Source: CAJBVG01 sp943360385
GTDB lineage: Bacteria > Bacteroidota > Bacteroidia > Sphingobacteriales > Sphingobacteriaceae
DNA length: 24,422 nucleotides
NCBI GenBank assembly: GCA_943360385.1
Contig: CALRIM020000025.1
Coordinates: forward strand, 1-24,422
Direction: 5' to 3'
A model generated the notes under the pieces. It was given only the letters and a program-made list of their open reading frames with translations, was not told where the DNA came from and searched no databases. The position numbers and the translations under genes were made by a program. Shown one piece after another: positions 1-7,937 of the stretch. The first letter of the stretch is position 1. Each line of letters starts with the position of its first letter.

Positions 1-970
1 ATAGAAAACCAGTATGAGATATACTCGAGTAGGCCATCATTCTCTTTAAATTATTTTGAGATAAGGCTGACAAATTTCCAATAAACATGGTAGCAATTGA
101 AATTATTGCAAGAAATTTTTCCCAAGAAAAATTAGGCCAGATTAAATAAGAACCTTGGTAATTGAAATGAAAATGTTTTATAAAACTATATAAAATTGCA
201 AGCCCTGCAATTTTTGGTATTGTACTTATAAATGCCAAGGTTGCAGGCTCCGATCCTTCATAAACATCCGGACTATAGTAATGAAATGGTGCAGCTGAAA
301 TTTTAAATAAAATACCCCCAACAAACATAATTAATGCCATGGAAACAAGTGCTTGTGGTGCTTTAGATAGATTAGATAAAAAACTACTGTCTAAATTCAA
401 GGTGCCTGATAAACCATATAACCATGTTATTCCATATAGCATAATAGCAGATGCAAATGCTCCAAATAATATATATTTAGAAGACGACTCAGCTGTATTT
501 TTCGATTTTATTTCGTAGGCAATATATAAATAGGATAAAATCGATAAAAACTCAACCCCTAAAAAAATACTGAGCAAATGTTCAGACATGCTTAACAAAT
601 TTGCACTTAATAAAAACAATGGGAATAGGTAATAAAATTCCTTGCTCTTTGCTTTAATTACTCCCAAAAAGTAAGGTAACAATGCAATAATGCTAGCGAT
701 GCTTAAAACTATTTTGAACTGCAGAATAGGCTTGGTTATTTTATAAAATCCACTAAACAATACCACATCAATTTGATGGTAAATGGTTTGATTTACTAAC
801 AATAATGTAGATAATAATATCCCAAAAAAACTGATTGAAGAAAGTGCTCTTTTAGAATGAAAAAATACATCTACTACAAAAGCAAAAACAAATGCGAACA
901 CTAATATCCAATCCGATACTAAATTCGGTAAAGAAGATTTTATAGACTGTAGTGAATCGACAATATTCAT
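1..970 (-). CDS. nuoN: NADH-quinone oxidoreductase subunit N, 3' end cut by window edge
   Basis: Membrane-arm antiporter-like subunit of complex I. I translated the frame from the ATG at 970: it stays open for 323 codons to the left edge, so the C-terminal part is missing. It is a hydrophobic polytopic protein with the antiporter-family core: Glu140 in GVEFLSILSY, Lys165 in SSSKYILFG, Lys223 in GGILFKISAAPFH followed by SPDVYEG, and Lys253 in STIPKIAG. The last visible residues, NNLKRMMAYSSISHTGF, match the conserved loop and helix region of this family. The start lies one base after the nuoM stop codon, which fits the last gene of a nuoH-N operon. The identification rests on these motifs and on position; the family call is firm. 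Confidence 0.95.
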   Translation of the reverse strand, partial: MNIVDSLQSIKSSLPNLVSDWILVFAFVFAFVVDVFFHSKRALSSISFFGILLSTLLLVNQTIYHQIDVVLFSGFYKITKPILQFKIVLSIASIIALLPYFLGVIKAKSKEFYYLFPLFLLSANLLSMSEHLLSIFLGVEFLSILSYLYIAYEIKSKNTAESSSKYILFGAFASAIMLYGITWLYGLSGTLNLDSSFLSNLSKAPQALVSMALIMFVGGILFKISAAPFHYYSPDVYEGSEPATLAFISTIPKIAGLAILYSFIKHFHFNYQGSYLIWPNFSWEKFLAIISIATMFIGNLSALSQNNLKRMMAYSSISHTGFL

Positions 971-971
971 G

Positions 972-2585
972 TTAGTGTACTATTAAAAAGTATTTATGTA
1001 AATAAATATATCCATTCATTAGTGTGTCATTAATCACCACATTAACACTGGCATTGCTCCAATCAAATAAAAATGATGGGAATACTCCAAGTAAGATAGT
1101 AGTAAGTGCCAAAGGAATTAATACTACATATTCTCTAGTTGTTAAATCTGTTAAATCTGTTTCCCAAGAAACAAGTTTAAATCTTTTCTCTCCAAAAAAC
1201 ATTCTTTGCAAGGCCCATAAAAAATAAGCCGCCCCAATCAAAATCCCTAGTGTAGAAACTACTGCCATCCATCGAGGCAACATACCGTTGCTTGTTTCTG
1301 ATAAAAAGGCTCCAAACAAACTAAATGCCTCTCCAATAAAACCAGACATTCCTGGTAGTCCTAAGGATGCAAAGAAAGCAATCACCACAAATACTGTAAA
1401 CTGAGGCATTTGTAAAGAAAGACCTCTGAAATTAGCTAATTCTCTATCGTGAACTCTATAGTACAATACTCCTACTAAGAAGAACAACATAGAAGATAAT
1501 ATTCCATGTGAAAATAATTGAAACAATGCACCATTTAATCCTTCTGTAGTAAGAGATGCAATACCTATTAATACAAATCCCATATGTGATATAGATGAAT
1601 AAGCAATTAATCGTTTTAAATCTTTTGCGCTTAAAGCATTTAGTGCTCCATAAATAATGGAAATCATTCCCATTAATCCGATGTAATAAGAATAATGAAT
1701 GGCTGCATCAGGAAATATCCCATAACAAATCCGAATAATTCCATATGCTCCAACTTTTAACAGCACCCCAGCGAGCACAATAGATATTGGTGTTGGGGCC
1801 TCAACGTGTGCATCAGGCAACCAAGTATGGAATGGTACCATTGGTACTTTAATTGCAAACCCAATAAACAAAACTATAAATGCAATAAACCTTGCTGGAA
1901 TTCCAAATATTAATGAACTGGCTGTGTGGCTAAAAAATCCGTCGGCGGAATAATTTGCAGGATTCATCATGTGTAACATATTAAACGTATGAGAACCTGT
2001 TATGGGGTCTTTCACAGAGAAATACAAACCCACCATTACCAGTAACATAAACACTGAACCAAATAAGGTATAAAGGAAAAATTTTATAGAAGCATATTCC
2101 CTATTTGCACCACCCCACATTCCAATTAAAAAATACAAGGGTAATAACATCAATTCATAAAACACATAAAATAAAAAGAAATCTAACGATAGGAATACAC
2201 CCATCACAGCTAAATTCATCAAATTAAATAATATGAAATATCCCTTTAAATTATTTTTTATTTCGAATGAAGAAATAGAAGCTATTAACATCACAATACT
2301 ACACAACAACACTAGTCCAGCAGAAATCCCATCCATCCCTACGAAATAATCTATTTGTAGTTTGCCTAAACTGCCAATTTGTAAACTTATCCAGTTCAAT
2401 TGTTCGATATACTGAAAAACTGCATTTTTCTGAAAGTTAGCATATAGATACACTGCCAAGCACACCTGAAGAAAAGCAATACTTGCCGTAATGTATTTAT
2501 ATATATTAGAAAGCGATTTAGGTAGTATTCCAACCAAAAGCATTCCTAATAATGGTATAAAAATTAAAATCGATAGTAAATTCAT
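972..2585 (-). CDS. nuoM: NADH-quinone oxidoreductase subunit M
   Basis: Antiporter-like proton-pumping subunit of complex I in the inner membrane. The 537 residues are almost entirely transmembrane. Key charged residues are in place: Glu144 in FYELMLLPLYFLIG and Lys246 in GFAIKVPMVPFHTWLPDAH, followed by EAPTPISIVLAG and LKRLIAYSSISHMGF. The start ATG follows the nuoL stop by 3 bases. The end of nuoL supplies a purine-rich AGAGGAG about 8 bases upstream, one of the few Shine-Dalgarno-like sequences in the window. Length is normal for the family. Nothing looks broken. Confidence 0.97.
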   Translation of the reverse strand: MNLLSILIFIPLLGMLLVGILPKSLSNIYKYITASIAFLQVCLAVYLYANFQKNAVFQYIEQLNWISLQIGSLGKLQIDYFVGMDGISAGLVLLCSIVMLIASISSFEIKNNLKGYFILFNLMNLAVMGVFLSLDFFLFYVFYELMLLPLYFLIGMWGGANREYASIKFFLYTLFGSVFMLLVMVGLYFSVKDPITGSHTFNMLHMMNPANYSADGFFSHTASSLIFGIPARFIAFIVLFIGFAIKVPMVPFHTWLPDAHVEAPTPISIVLAGVLLKVGAYGIIRICYGIFPDAAIHYSYYIGLMGMISIIYGALNALSAKDLKRLIAYSSISHMGFVLIGIASLTTEGLNGALFQLFSHGILSSMLFFLVGVLYYRVHDRELANFRGLSLQMPQFTVFVVIAFFASLGLPGMSGFIGEAFSLFGAFLSETSNGMLPRWMAVVSTLGILIGAAYFLWALQRMFFGEKRFKLVSWETDLTDLTTREYVVLIPLALTTILLGVFPSFLFDWSNASVNVVINDTLMNGYIYLHKYFLIVH

Positions 2586-2588
2586 TTC

Positions 2589-4589
2589 TTAAACTCCTCT
2601 CATAAAATACCAAATAAAAATTATTAATAACAATGCAGTTAAAGCAAAATAAGATTGCACCTTCCCTGTTTGAAATGCACGAATTAAATCACCAAAACTC
2701 TTTGTTAATTTTGCAATCGAATTAACTAATCCATCTATCACTTTTCTATCTATCCAAGAAATAAATAAAGAAAGTTGTATCCCTAATTTACCAACAGAAT
2801 TAACTATTCCATCAATTATAACGATATCGAATTTTCCAACATAATGCGAAAAATGAATTACAACATTCCCTAACCCATGAACCATATCTTTGTCGAATTT
2901 AAAGTCTATAGGTTGCAGTTTTGTTAAAATAAAATGAATAGGTCTTGTAAATAAAAAATTATAAATTGAATCTAAATAAAGTGCATTCGCACTTAATTTA
3001 TAAATAAGATTATCCTCTGTAAATGGTTTTATAAAGCGTCTATAACATATAATATAGGCGGCACTTAAACCAATAATAATTAAACCAATTGTAAGGTATG
3101 GCATATAGCTTAATTCATGCGTTTCCTCGTAAAGCGGGTACATATACAAACAGCCAAAACCCAATAAAATTAAAGGTACTGTAATTGTTAAAGGCTCTTT
3201 AATTTTAATTCTATTAAACTTATCTGGACCAAAAAACACAATACTAATATGTCTAAAAACATAAAAGGCTGTCATTACTACACCAGCAAAAGCAAAAAAG
3301 GGAACCACTAAAAAATAATTTCCATGCAATTGTGCCCAGTGCCATGTTTCATTTAAAATAGCTTCCTTAGAAAAGAAACCCGTGAAGAAAGGTATGCCAA
3401 TTAATGCTGCACCAGCAATTAAATAAATTATAAAAGTAATGGGCATTATTTTACGCAACCCACCCATTTCTCTAATATCTTGTGTATGTAGACTGTGAAT
3501 TATGCTTCCTGCTGAGAGAAATAGTGCTGCTTTAAAAAAAGCATGAGTATACAAATGATAAAATGCAGCCATAGGTGCTGTAACTCCAACAGCCATTACC
3601 ATATAACCCAACTGAGATATGGTAGAATACGCTAATATTTTCTTTATATCAAATTGTCTACCTGCAATAAATGCTCCCATAAAAGCGGTAAAAGATCCAA
3701 TAATTGCAATAAGATTTAAAACAGTAGGGTCTAACAGAAAATATATTCTAATAAGTAAATACACCCCCGATATAACCATTGTAGCAGCATGTATCAATGC
3801 AGAAACTGGAGTAGGCCCTTCCATTGCGTCTGGCAACCATACATGTAATGGGAATTGTGCGGACTTTGCTATTACGGCAATGAAAAAACAATATCCTGCT
3901 ATATGTAATAAATAAGTATCTGAGCTCGAAACAAAAATCCCATGCTCCATAATTCTAGCGTACAACTCCGATAAGTCTAACGTTCCTAGAGTTGATAATA
4001 AAATCATCAACCCAACTAAAAATCCTAGATCACCTATTCTATTTATTATGAATGCTTTTTTATTAGCAAGTATTGCACTTTGTTTCTGCGTATAAAATCC
4101 AATGAGTAAGTAGGAACAAAATCCAACCATTTCCCAGAAAATATACATCCACAATAAATTTCTACTTAAAATTAACCCAAACATGGCAAATATAAATAGG
4201 CTGATATATCCAAAAAACAAAGGATATCTGCGTTCACCCTCCATGTATTTCGTAGAAAATATCAGTACCATTAAAGCAATAAATGATACCATTATCAACA
4301 TCAATACAGAAACTAAATCTACATGAATACTAATATCTAATTGAATATTACCTACAATTAACCAAGGTGTTTTTAATATAAAAGTATTACCGTCTATGGC
4401 TTGTTTTAAAAGGTATAGTGATGAAAGGAAACTTAAGCCTATGGCAGAAATAGAAATGATGTTTACAAGTTTAATGTTTTTAATAAACATTAATATAGCA
4501 AACGCAAATAAAGGAAAAGACAAAAAGAGCAATGCTAATCCCCTAGCAGAACTAAATAAAAAAGAGAATAAGAGTTCTGATTTTTCCAC
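2589..4589 (-). CDS. nuoL: NADH-quinone oxidoreductase subunit L
   Basis: The most distal antiporter-like subunit of complex I, carrying the lateral helix. It has 666 residues with about 15-16 membrane segments. Conserved features are Glu153 in FWEMVGFCSYLLIGF, Lys242 in AVIAKSAQFPLHVWLPDA followed by MEGPTPVSALIHAATMV, and DIKKILAYSTISQLGYM. The C-terminal stretch ends in a final membrane helix preceded by RAFQTGKVQSYFA, which resembles the end of the lateral-helix region. The start codon is GTG (complement of cac at 4587-4589). It overlaps the nuoK stop by one base as TAGTG, which suggests re-initiation by the same ribosomes. Confidence 0.97.
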   Translation of the reverse strand: MEKSELLFSFLFSSARGLALLFLSFPLFAFAILMFIKNIKLVNIISISAIGLSFLSSLYLLKQAIDGNTFILKTPWLIVGNIQLDISIHVDLVSVLMLIMVSFIALMVLIFSTKYMEGERRYPLFFGYISLFIFAMFGLILSRNLLWMYIFWEMVGFCSYLLIGFYTQKQSAILANKKAFIINRIGDLGFLVGLMILLSTLGTLDLSELYARIMEHGIFVSSSDTYLLHIAGYCFFIAVIAKSAQFPLHVWLPDAMEGPTPVSALIHAATMVISGVYLLIRIYFLLDPTVLNLIAIIGSFTAFMGAFIAGRQFDIKKILAYSTISQLGYMVMAVGVTAPMAAFYHLYTHAFFKAALFLSAGSIIHSLHTQDIREMGGLRKIMPITFIIYLIAGAALIGIPFFTGFFSKEAILNETWHWAQLHGNYFLVVPFFAFAGVVMTAFYVFRHISIVFFGPDKFNRIKIKEPLTITVPLILLGFGCLYMYPLYEETHELSYMPYLTIGLIIIGLSAAYIICYRRFIKPFTEDNLIYKLSANALYLDSIYNFLFTRPIHFILTKLQPIDFKFDKDMVHGLGNVVIHFSHYVGKFDIVIIDGIVNSVGKLGIQLSLFISWIDRKVIDGLVNSIAKLTKSFGDLIRAFQTGKVQSYFALTALLLIIFIWYFMRGV

Positions 4590-4900
4590 TAGTTTTTGAG
4601 TTGATTAATTTTATCTGGATCAATAGAATTAAAATATTGATAGGCTTTTATTACAATTGCCAAAGCAACCGCTATAGATGCTGCAGATAATACCATCGCA
4701 AATAAGGCCATCATCTGTCCATCAATTTTATTAAACAATTGGTCGAATACAGCTAAATTTACAAGAGATGCATTTATCATTAATTCAACACCCACTAATA
4801 TCAACACCATATTTTTTTTGGTTAGTACAGCAAAAAAACCAACGCTGAATAGGGCTGCAGAGAAAAGCTGCATTAATTGAGCTGTTGAAATATCAAACAT
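4589..4900 (-). CDS. nuoK: NADH-quinone oxidoreductase subunit K (second membrane glutamate replaced by Ser)
   Basis: Small three-helix membrane subunit of complex I, 103 residues, the usual size. The first conserved glutamate is present as Glu39 in LVGVELMINASLVNLAVF, matching E. coli Glu36. The second, E. coli Glu72 in the AAAEAS segment, aligns with Ser75 in VLSAASIAVALAI, so this channel residue is missing. The alignment is anchored by the DGQ motif at 60-62 and has no gap. The start ATG lies inside the end of nuoJ (8-base overlap), with AAAGGAG about 7 bases upstream. The stop TAG shares a base with the GTG start of nuoL. Confidence 0.95.
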   Translation of the reverse strand: MFDISTAQLMQLFSAALFSVGFFAVLTKKNMVLILVGVELMINASLVNLAVFDQLFNKIDGQMMALFAMVLSAASIAVALAIVIKAYQYFNSIDPDKINQLKN

Positions 4901-5417
4901 TACGATTCTCCTTTCTAGTAATAATAGAGGCAGCCATTAAAGCAACTAACAAAAGCAATGAAATAATTTCTAAAGGAAATGCATAGTTGCTTAAAAGTTG
5001 TGTGCCAAATTGCTGAATGGTATTCACTGAATTTTGATAAACTGGCTGTGTTGTATTCTGACTTAGGATTACTTTTGCCAATAAAATAAAAATAGCAATG
5101 CTTGCTAAGCCACTAATAAATTTCGTAAACCTAAAGGTTGATGAATCTTTTGAAGTGGTTATTTTATCTTCGATAATATTTTTTGAGGATAGCATCATTG
5201 CAAAAATCATCACAACTATTATTCCTCCTATATAAATCATTAAATGCGCAATGGCTAAAAATTCGGCATGTGCTAAAACTAGCATTGCAGAAACGCTGAA
5301 AAAGGTAGCAAACATTGCAAATACTGCTTTTACTACCGAAGAGGTATTAACTGCATAAATTGCTGCGATTACTCCAAATACTATAAAAAAACAAAGAATA
5401 ATGTTAAACAATTCCAT
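4893..5417 (-). CDS. nuoJ: NADH-quinone oxidoreductase subunit J
   Basis: Membrane subunit of complex I next to NuoK, 174 residues with five predicted helices. The conserved third helix is clear: HAEFLAIAHLMIYIGG with Tyr62, then VVMIFAMMLSS. The start overlaps the end of nuoI by 14 bases and the stop overlaps the nuoK start by 8 bases, so translation is probably coupled through nuoI-J-K. The C-terminal tail is short and basic (TRKENRNV). Length and motifs are ordinary for the family. Confidence 0.96.
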   Translation of the reverse strand: MELFNIILCFFIVFGVIAAIYAVNTSSVVKAVFAMFATFFSVSAMLVLAHAEFLAIAHLMIYIGGIIVVMIFAMMLSSKNIIEDKITTSKDSSTFRFTKFISGLASIAIFILLAKVILSQNTTQPVYQNSVNTIQQFGTQLLSNYAFPLEIISLLLLVALMAASIITRKENRNV

Positions 5418-6024
5418 CCTCCTTTTTTTCTTGTGCAGCCTTAACAGCAGCTTCTTTGGCTTTTTTCTTTTCCTCTTCGAAAGCAGCTAACTTTATTCTG
5501 TTTTGTGATGCTTCTTCTTCTGTCATAGTAGAAAAATGATAGTTCAACGCTTCTACACTACTCAAGGAAACGTCGTACTCATCTGTCATAATTATACATT
5601 CCGTTGGGCAAACAATTGTACATAAACCACAAAACATACATTTACCCATGTCGATATCGAACTTTGCCGCGTGCAATCTTTTCGTAGTGCCATCGGATGT
5701 TTTCCCTATATCTTCTACTGCCTTAATAGCAATAATATCTATACAATCTACCGGACAAATTTTTGCACATAAATCACAAACAATACAATCATCAATTTCT
5801 ACGTGTAATTGATTCCTGGAATTATCTGGCAGAGGAAGTTTTACATGTGGATATCGAAGTGTACTTGTATTGTCATTCCTTTCTTCAAAATAATTTGAAT
5901 TTTGAATGTTTGTATGTACTGTTTTAGATTTACGAAACATATGATTCCAGGTAAGCGTAAATCCATTTACGAAACCAATAAAACTTTTATATGTATCTTT
6001 TAATTTAGTCAACTTACAAAACAA
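5404..6024 (-). CDS. nuoI: NADH-quinone oxidoreductase subunit I (2x[4Fe-4S] ferredoxin-like)
   Basis: Peripheral-arm subunit that carries electrons to the quinone site through two [4Fe-4S] clusters. Both cysteine motifs are intact: C80-x2-C83-x2-C86-x3-C90-P with C94, and C129-x2-C132-x2-C135-x3-C139-P with C143. The C-terminal 35 residues are a Lys/Glu/Ala-rich charged tail (EEEKKKAKEAAVKAA). No ATG fits the start. A stop codon lies directly before the TTG at 6024, and another TTG at 6012 begins one base after the nuoH stop. The first ATG is codon 29, which would remove the N-terminal membrane-associating segment (TYKSFIGFVNGFTLTWNHMF). I keep 6024 and regard 6012 as equally possible. Confidence 0.93.
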   Translation of the reverse strand: MFCKLTKLKDTYKSFIGFVNGFTLTWNHMFRKSKTVHTNIQNSNYFEERNDNTSTLRYPHVKLPLPDNSRNQLHVEIDDCIVCDLCAKICPVDCIDIIAIKAVEDIGKTSDGTTKRLHAAKFDIDMGKCMFCGLCTIVCPTECIIMTDEYDVSLSSVEALNYHFSTMTEEEASQNRIKLAAFEEEKKKAKEAAVKAAQEKKEDGIV

Positions 6025-7072
6025 TTAATTTCCAAAAAGCAGATATAAACAAACAAGCAAAGGAAACTGGTATTAATACTTTCCAACAGAAATTCATTAA
6101 TTGATCAGCTCTAAACCTTGGAAGTGTCCACCTTATCCACATTTGAACAATTACAAGTGATAATGTTTTTATTAAAATCCAAAATATTCCCCAAAAAGTT
6201 CCATTTGTCCAATCTGCAAGTGCAACACCTGCTATATTAGGTAAAGGACTATACCATGCTCCTAAAAACAAAATCACCAATACCATTGATGTTAAAAACA
6301 TCATGGCGTATTCTGCTAAAAACAAAGCCCCGAATTTAAATCCCGAATACTCCACATGAAACCCAGCAACCAATTCAGATTCTGCTTCTGGAATATCAAA
6401 CGGTGTTCTATTTGATTCTGCTAAGGATGCAATAAAATAAATGATAGCAGACACGAATAAATGTGGCGCTTGGAAAATCCCCCAAGATAAAAACCCACCT
6501 ACCTCATTCACTTTCCAAAACCCTAAAAAATAAATATCAGATTTACTATAAATTCCTTGCTGAAAGGCTATTTCTTGTAAGTTCAAACTTTGGTAAATCA
6601 TCACCGCCGATAAAACTGCTATACCAGCAGGTATCTCGTATGCAATTATTTGTGCGATAGATCTAATAGAACCAAAAAAAGCATACTTGTTATTAGATGC
6701 CCAACCAGCCATTAAAATACCTACCACTTCTATAGAAACAATGGCCATAAAATAAAACAAGCCAATATTTATGTTTGAACTTATGTAATCTGGAGAGAAT
6801 GGGAGTACTGCAAACCCCATAAAAACAGAGGTAAATACAAGTATTGGTGCAATGGTAAATAGTACTTTGTTTGCTGTAGTGGGAATAATGTCTTCTTTTT
6901 GAAGTAATTTGATGATATCGGCAAAGGTCTGTAGCAATCCGAATTTACCCGTTTCTACAGGGCCTACGCGATCTTGAATAAGTGCCGACACCTTTCGCTC
7001 TGCCCATACACTCATTAATGCGTATATCGCCACAAATGCCAATAATGAAATTGAAATTATATAAAATGCCAT
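6014..7072 (-). CDS. nuoH: NADH-quinone oxidoreductase subunit H
   Basis: Membrane subunit that anchors the peripheral arm and forms part of the quinone chamber. It has 352 residues and about eight helices. Family signatures are WAERKVSALIQDRVGP near the N-terminus, IIAYEIPAG, and NRTPFDIPEAESELVAGFHVEYSG in the quinone-site loop. It is the first gene of the nuo segment here. The gene upstream on this strand is an unrelated lipoprotein, and a consensus -7 box lies 17 bases before the ATG, so transcription probably starts here. nuoG and the other hydrophilic subunits are not adjacent. Confidence 0.97.
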   Translation of the reverse strand: MAFYIISISLLAFVAIYALMSVWAERKVSALIQDRVGPVETGKFGLLQTFADIIKLLQKEDIIPTTANKVLFTIAPILVFTSVFMGFAVLPFSPDYISSNINIGLFYFMAIVSIEVVGILMAGWASNNKYAFFGSIRSIAQIIAYEIPAGIAVLSAVMIYQSLNLQEIAFQQGIYSKSDIYFLGFWKVNEVGGFLSWGIFQAPHLFVSAIIYFIASLAESNRTPFDIPEAESELVAGFHVEYSGFKFGALFLAEYAMMFLTSMVLVILFLGAWYSPLPNIAGVALADWTNGTFWGIFWILIKTLSLVIVQMWIRWTLPRFRADQLMNFCWKVLIPVSFACLFISAFWKLIVL

Positions 7073-7088
7073 TCGGTTTTGTTACACT

Positions 7089-7096
7089 CAAAAGTA
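7089..7096 (-). promoter_or_regulatory. Putative -7 box for nuoHIJKLMN
   Basis: On the minus strand the sequence TACTTTTG matches the Bacteroidota -7 consensus TAnnTTTG exactly. It would place the start of transcription about 10 bases before the nuoH ATG at 7072. I see no TTG at the usual -33 distance, so only the -7 element supports this call. Confidence 0.4.
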
Positions 7097-7107
7097 CTAA
7101 AAATTTG

Positions 7108-7170
7108 GTAACTCGACGTTCGTAACTGGTATCTTGTAGTTGGGAGCTTGTTACTTGTATTTGGCATTAA
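7108..7170. repeat. Degenerate 7-bp-periodic repeat between lipoprotein gene and nuoH
   Basis: Nine consecutive plus-strand heptamers can be read: gtaactc, gacgttc, gtaactg, gtatctt, gtagttg, ggagctt, gttactt, gtatttg and gcattaa. Most start with G and share a GTA core with T near the end. The copies are diverged, but the 7-bp register holds. It fills most of the 132-base gap upstream of nuoH, just outside the putative -7 box. Similar heptad patterns occur at 10012-10067 and 17752-17828. Confidence 0.5.
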
Positions 7171-7204
7171 ATAACCTGATTTTTCAACACCCCATTTAAT
7201 GGAA

Positions 7205-7897
7205 TTAATGTAAATTAATCACAACCTGGTTATTATTTATTTGATTACAGGTAATTGAATCTTTTACAATGTTCAAATAAATGGAATCTACTTTACCATA
7301 CAAAAGTTCAAGATTTGTTTGATTACCAAGAACTACTGGAACATTATAATACAAGGACTCACCTGGTGCTAACTTGTCACTTCCGTGAGTAGAACCCATT
7401 TCACTTAAAACACTATACGTTAATCCTAGTAAGTTCATAGAATCCGTAACACTTGTATTGTTTATCGTAACTTTTAAATTCGCATTTTGATAAACAGAAA
7501 TATTTTTAGTGTAAACACTATCTATATTTAGATTGCCGAGAAAATATTGATTAGAATGAAATTCATTTAAGTATCCCGACTTATCTTCTAGTGTCAGTAA
7601 AAAATTAATATTGCTTTTATCACTTAGGCTAGTTTTTGCTAGCCTTACCACATAAGTTCCATCTGCATTTGTAATAACTGAGCCTCTATCTATAATTGTG
7701 AAAGGAAAATTATTTGTAGTAGTATGAATTTGAATTTTTCGATTTGCTTCTGGGGTATTTGTACTTGCATTCGTTACAACACCATATATCTCAAAACAAT
7801 CGGAAGTGCAGGTATTTGAAATGGTTTCCTCTTCCTCTTTTTTACAAGATGAAAAGATGATTGCAAACAATAATAAAAAATAAAACAACTTCTTCAT
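7205..7897 (-). CDS. Lipoprotein with carboxypeptidase-regulatory-like domain, probably surface exposed
   Basis: A 230-residue predicted lipoprotein. The N-terminus has a short basic region, a hydrophobic stretch and IIFSSC, with the lipidated Cys at position 18. It is followed by KKEEEE. A charged run right after the Cys resembles the lipoprotein export signal described in Capnocytophaga and Flavobacterium, so display on the cell surface is plausible. Residues from about 33 to 110 look like a carboxypeptidase-regulatory or transthyretin-like beta domain (IYGVVTNASTNTPEA, then VITNADGTYVVRL). The rest is beta-rich and unassigned, with Cys225 near the end. No specific function can be inferred. 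It lies between murI and nuoH; TATATTTA at 7902-7909 could be its own -7 box. Confidence 0.75.
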   Translation of the reverse strand: MKKLFYFLLLFAIIFSSCKKEEEETISNTCTSDCFEIYGVVTNASTNTPEANRKIQIHTTTNNFPFTIIDRGSVITNADGTYVVRLAKTSLSDKSNINFLLTLEDKSGYLNEFHSNQYFLGNLNIDSVYTKNISVYQNANLKVTINNTSVTDSMNLLGLTYSVLSEMGSTHGSDKLAPGESLYYNVPVVLGNQTNLELLYGKVDSIYLNIVKDSITCNQINNNQVVINLH

Positions 7898-7937
7898 AGC
7901 TTAAATATATCACAACGGCATACCAGCATATTATCCT

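Noticed and set aside
5405..5425. GGAGG just before nuoJ as a Shine-Dalgarno
   Set aside because: It directly touches the ATG and is coding sequence for the end of NuoI (KEDG); spacing is not functional.
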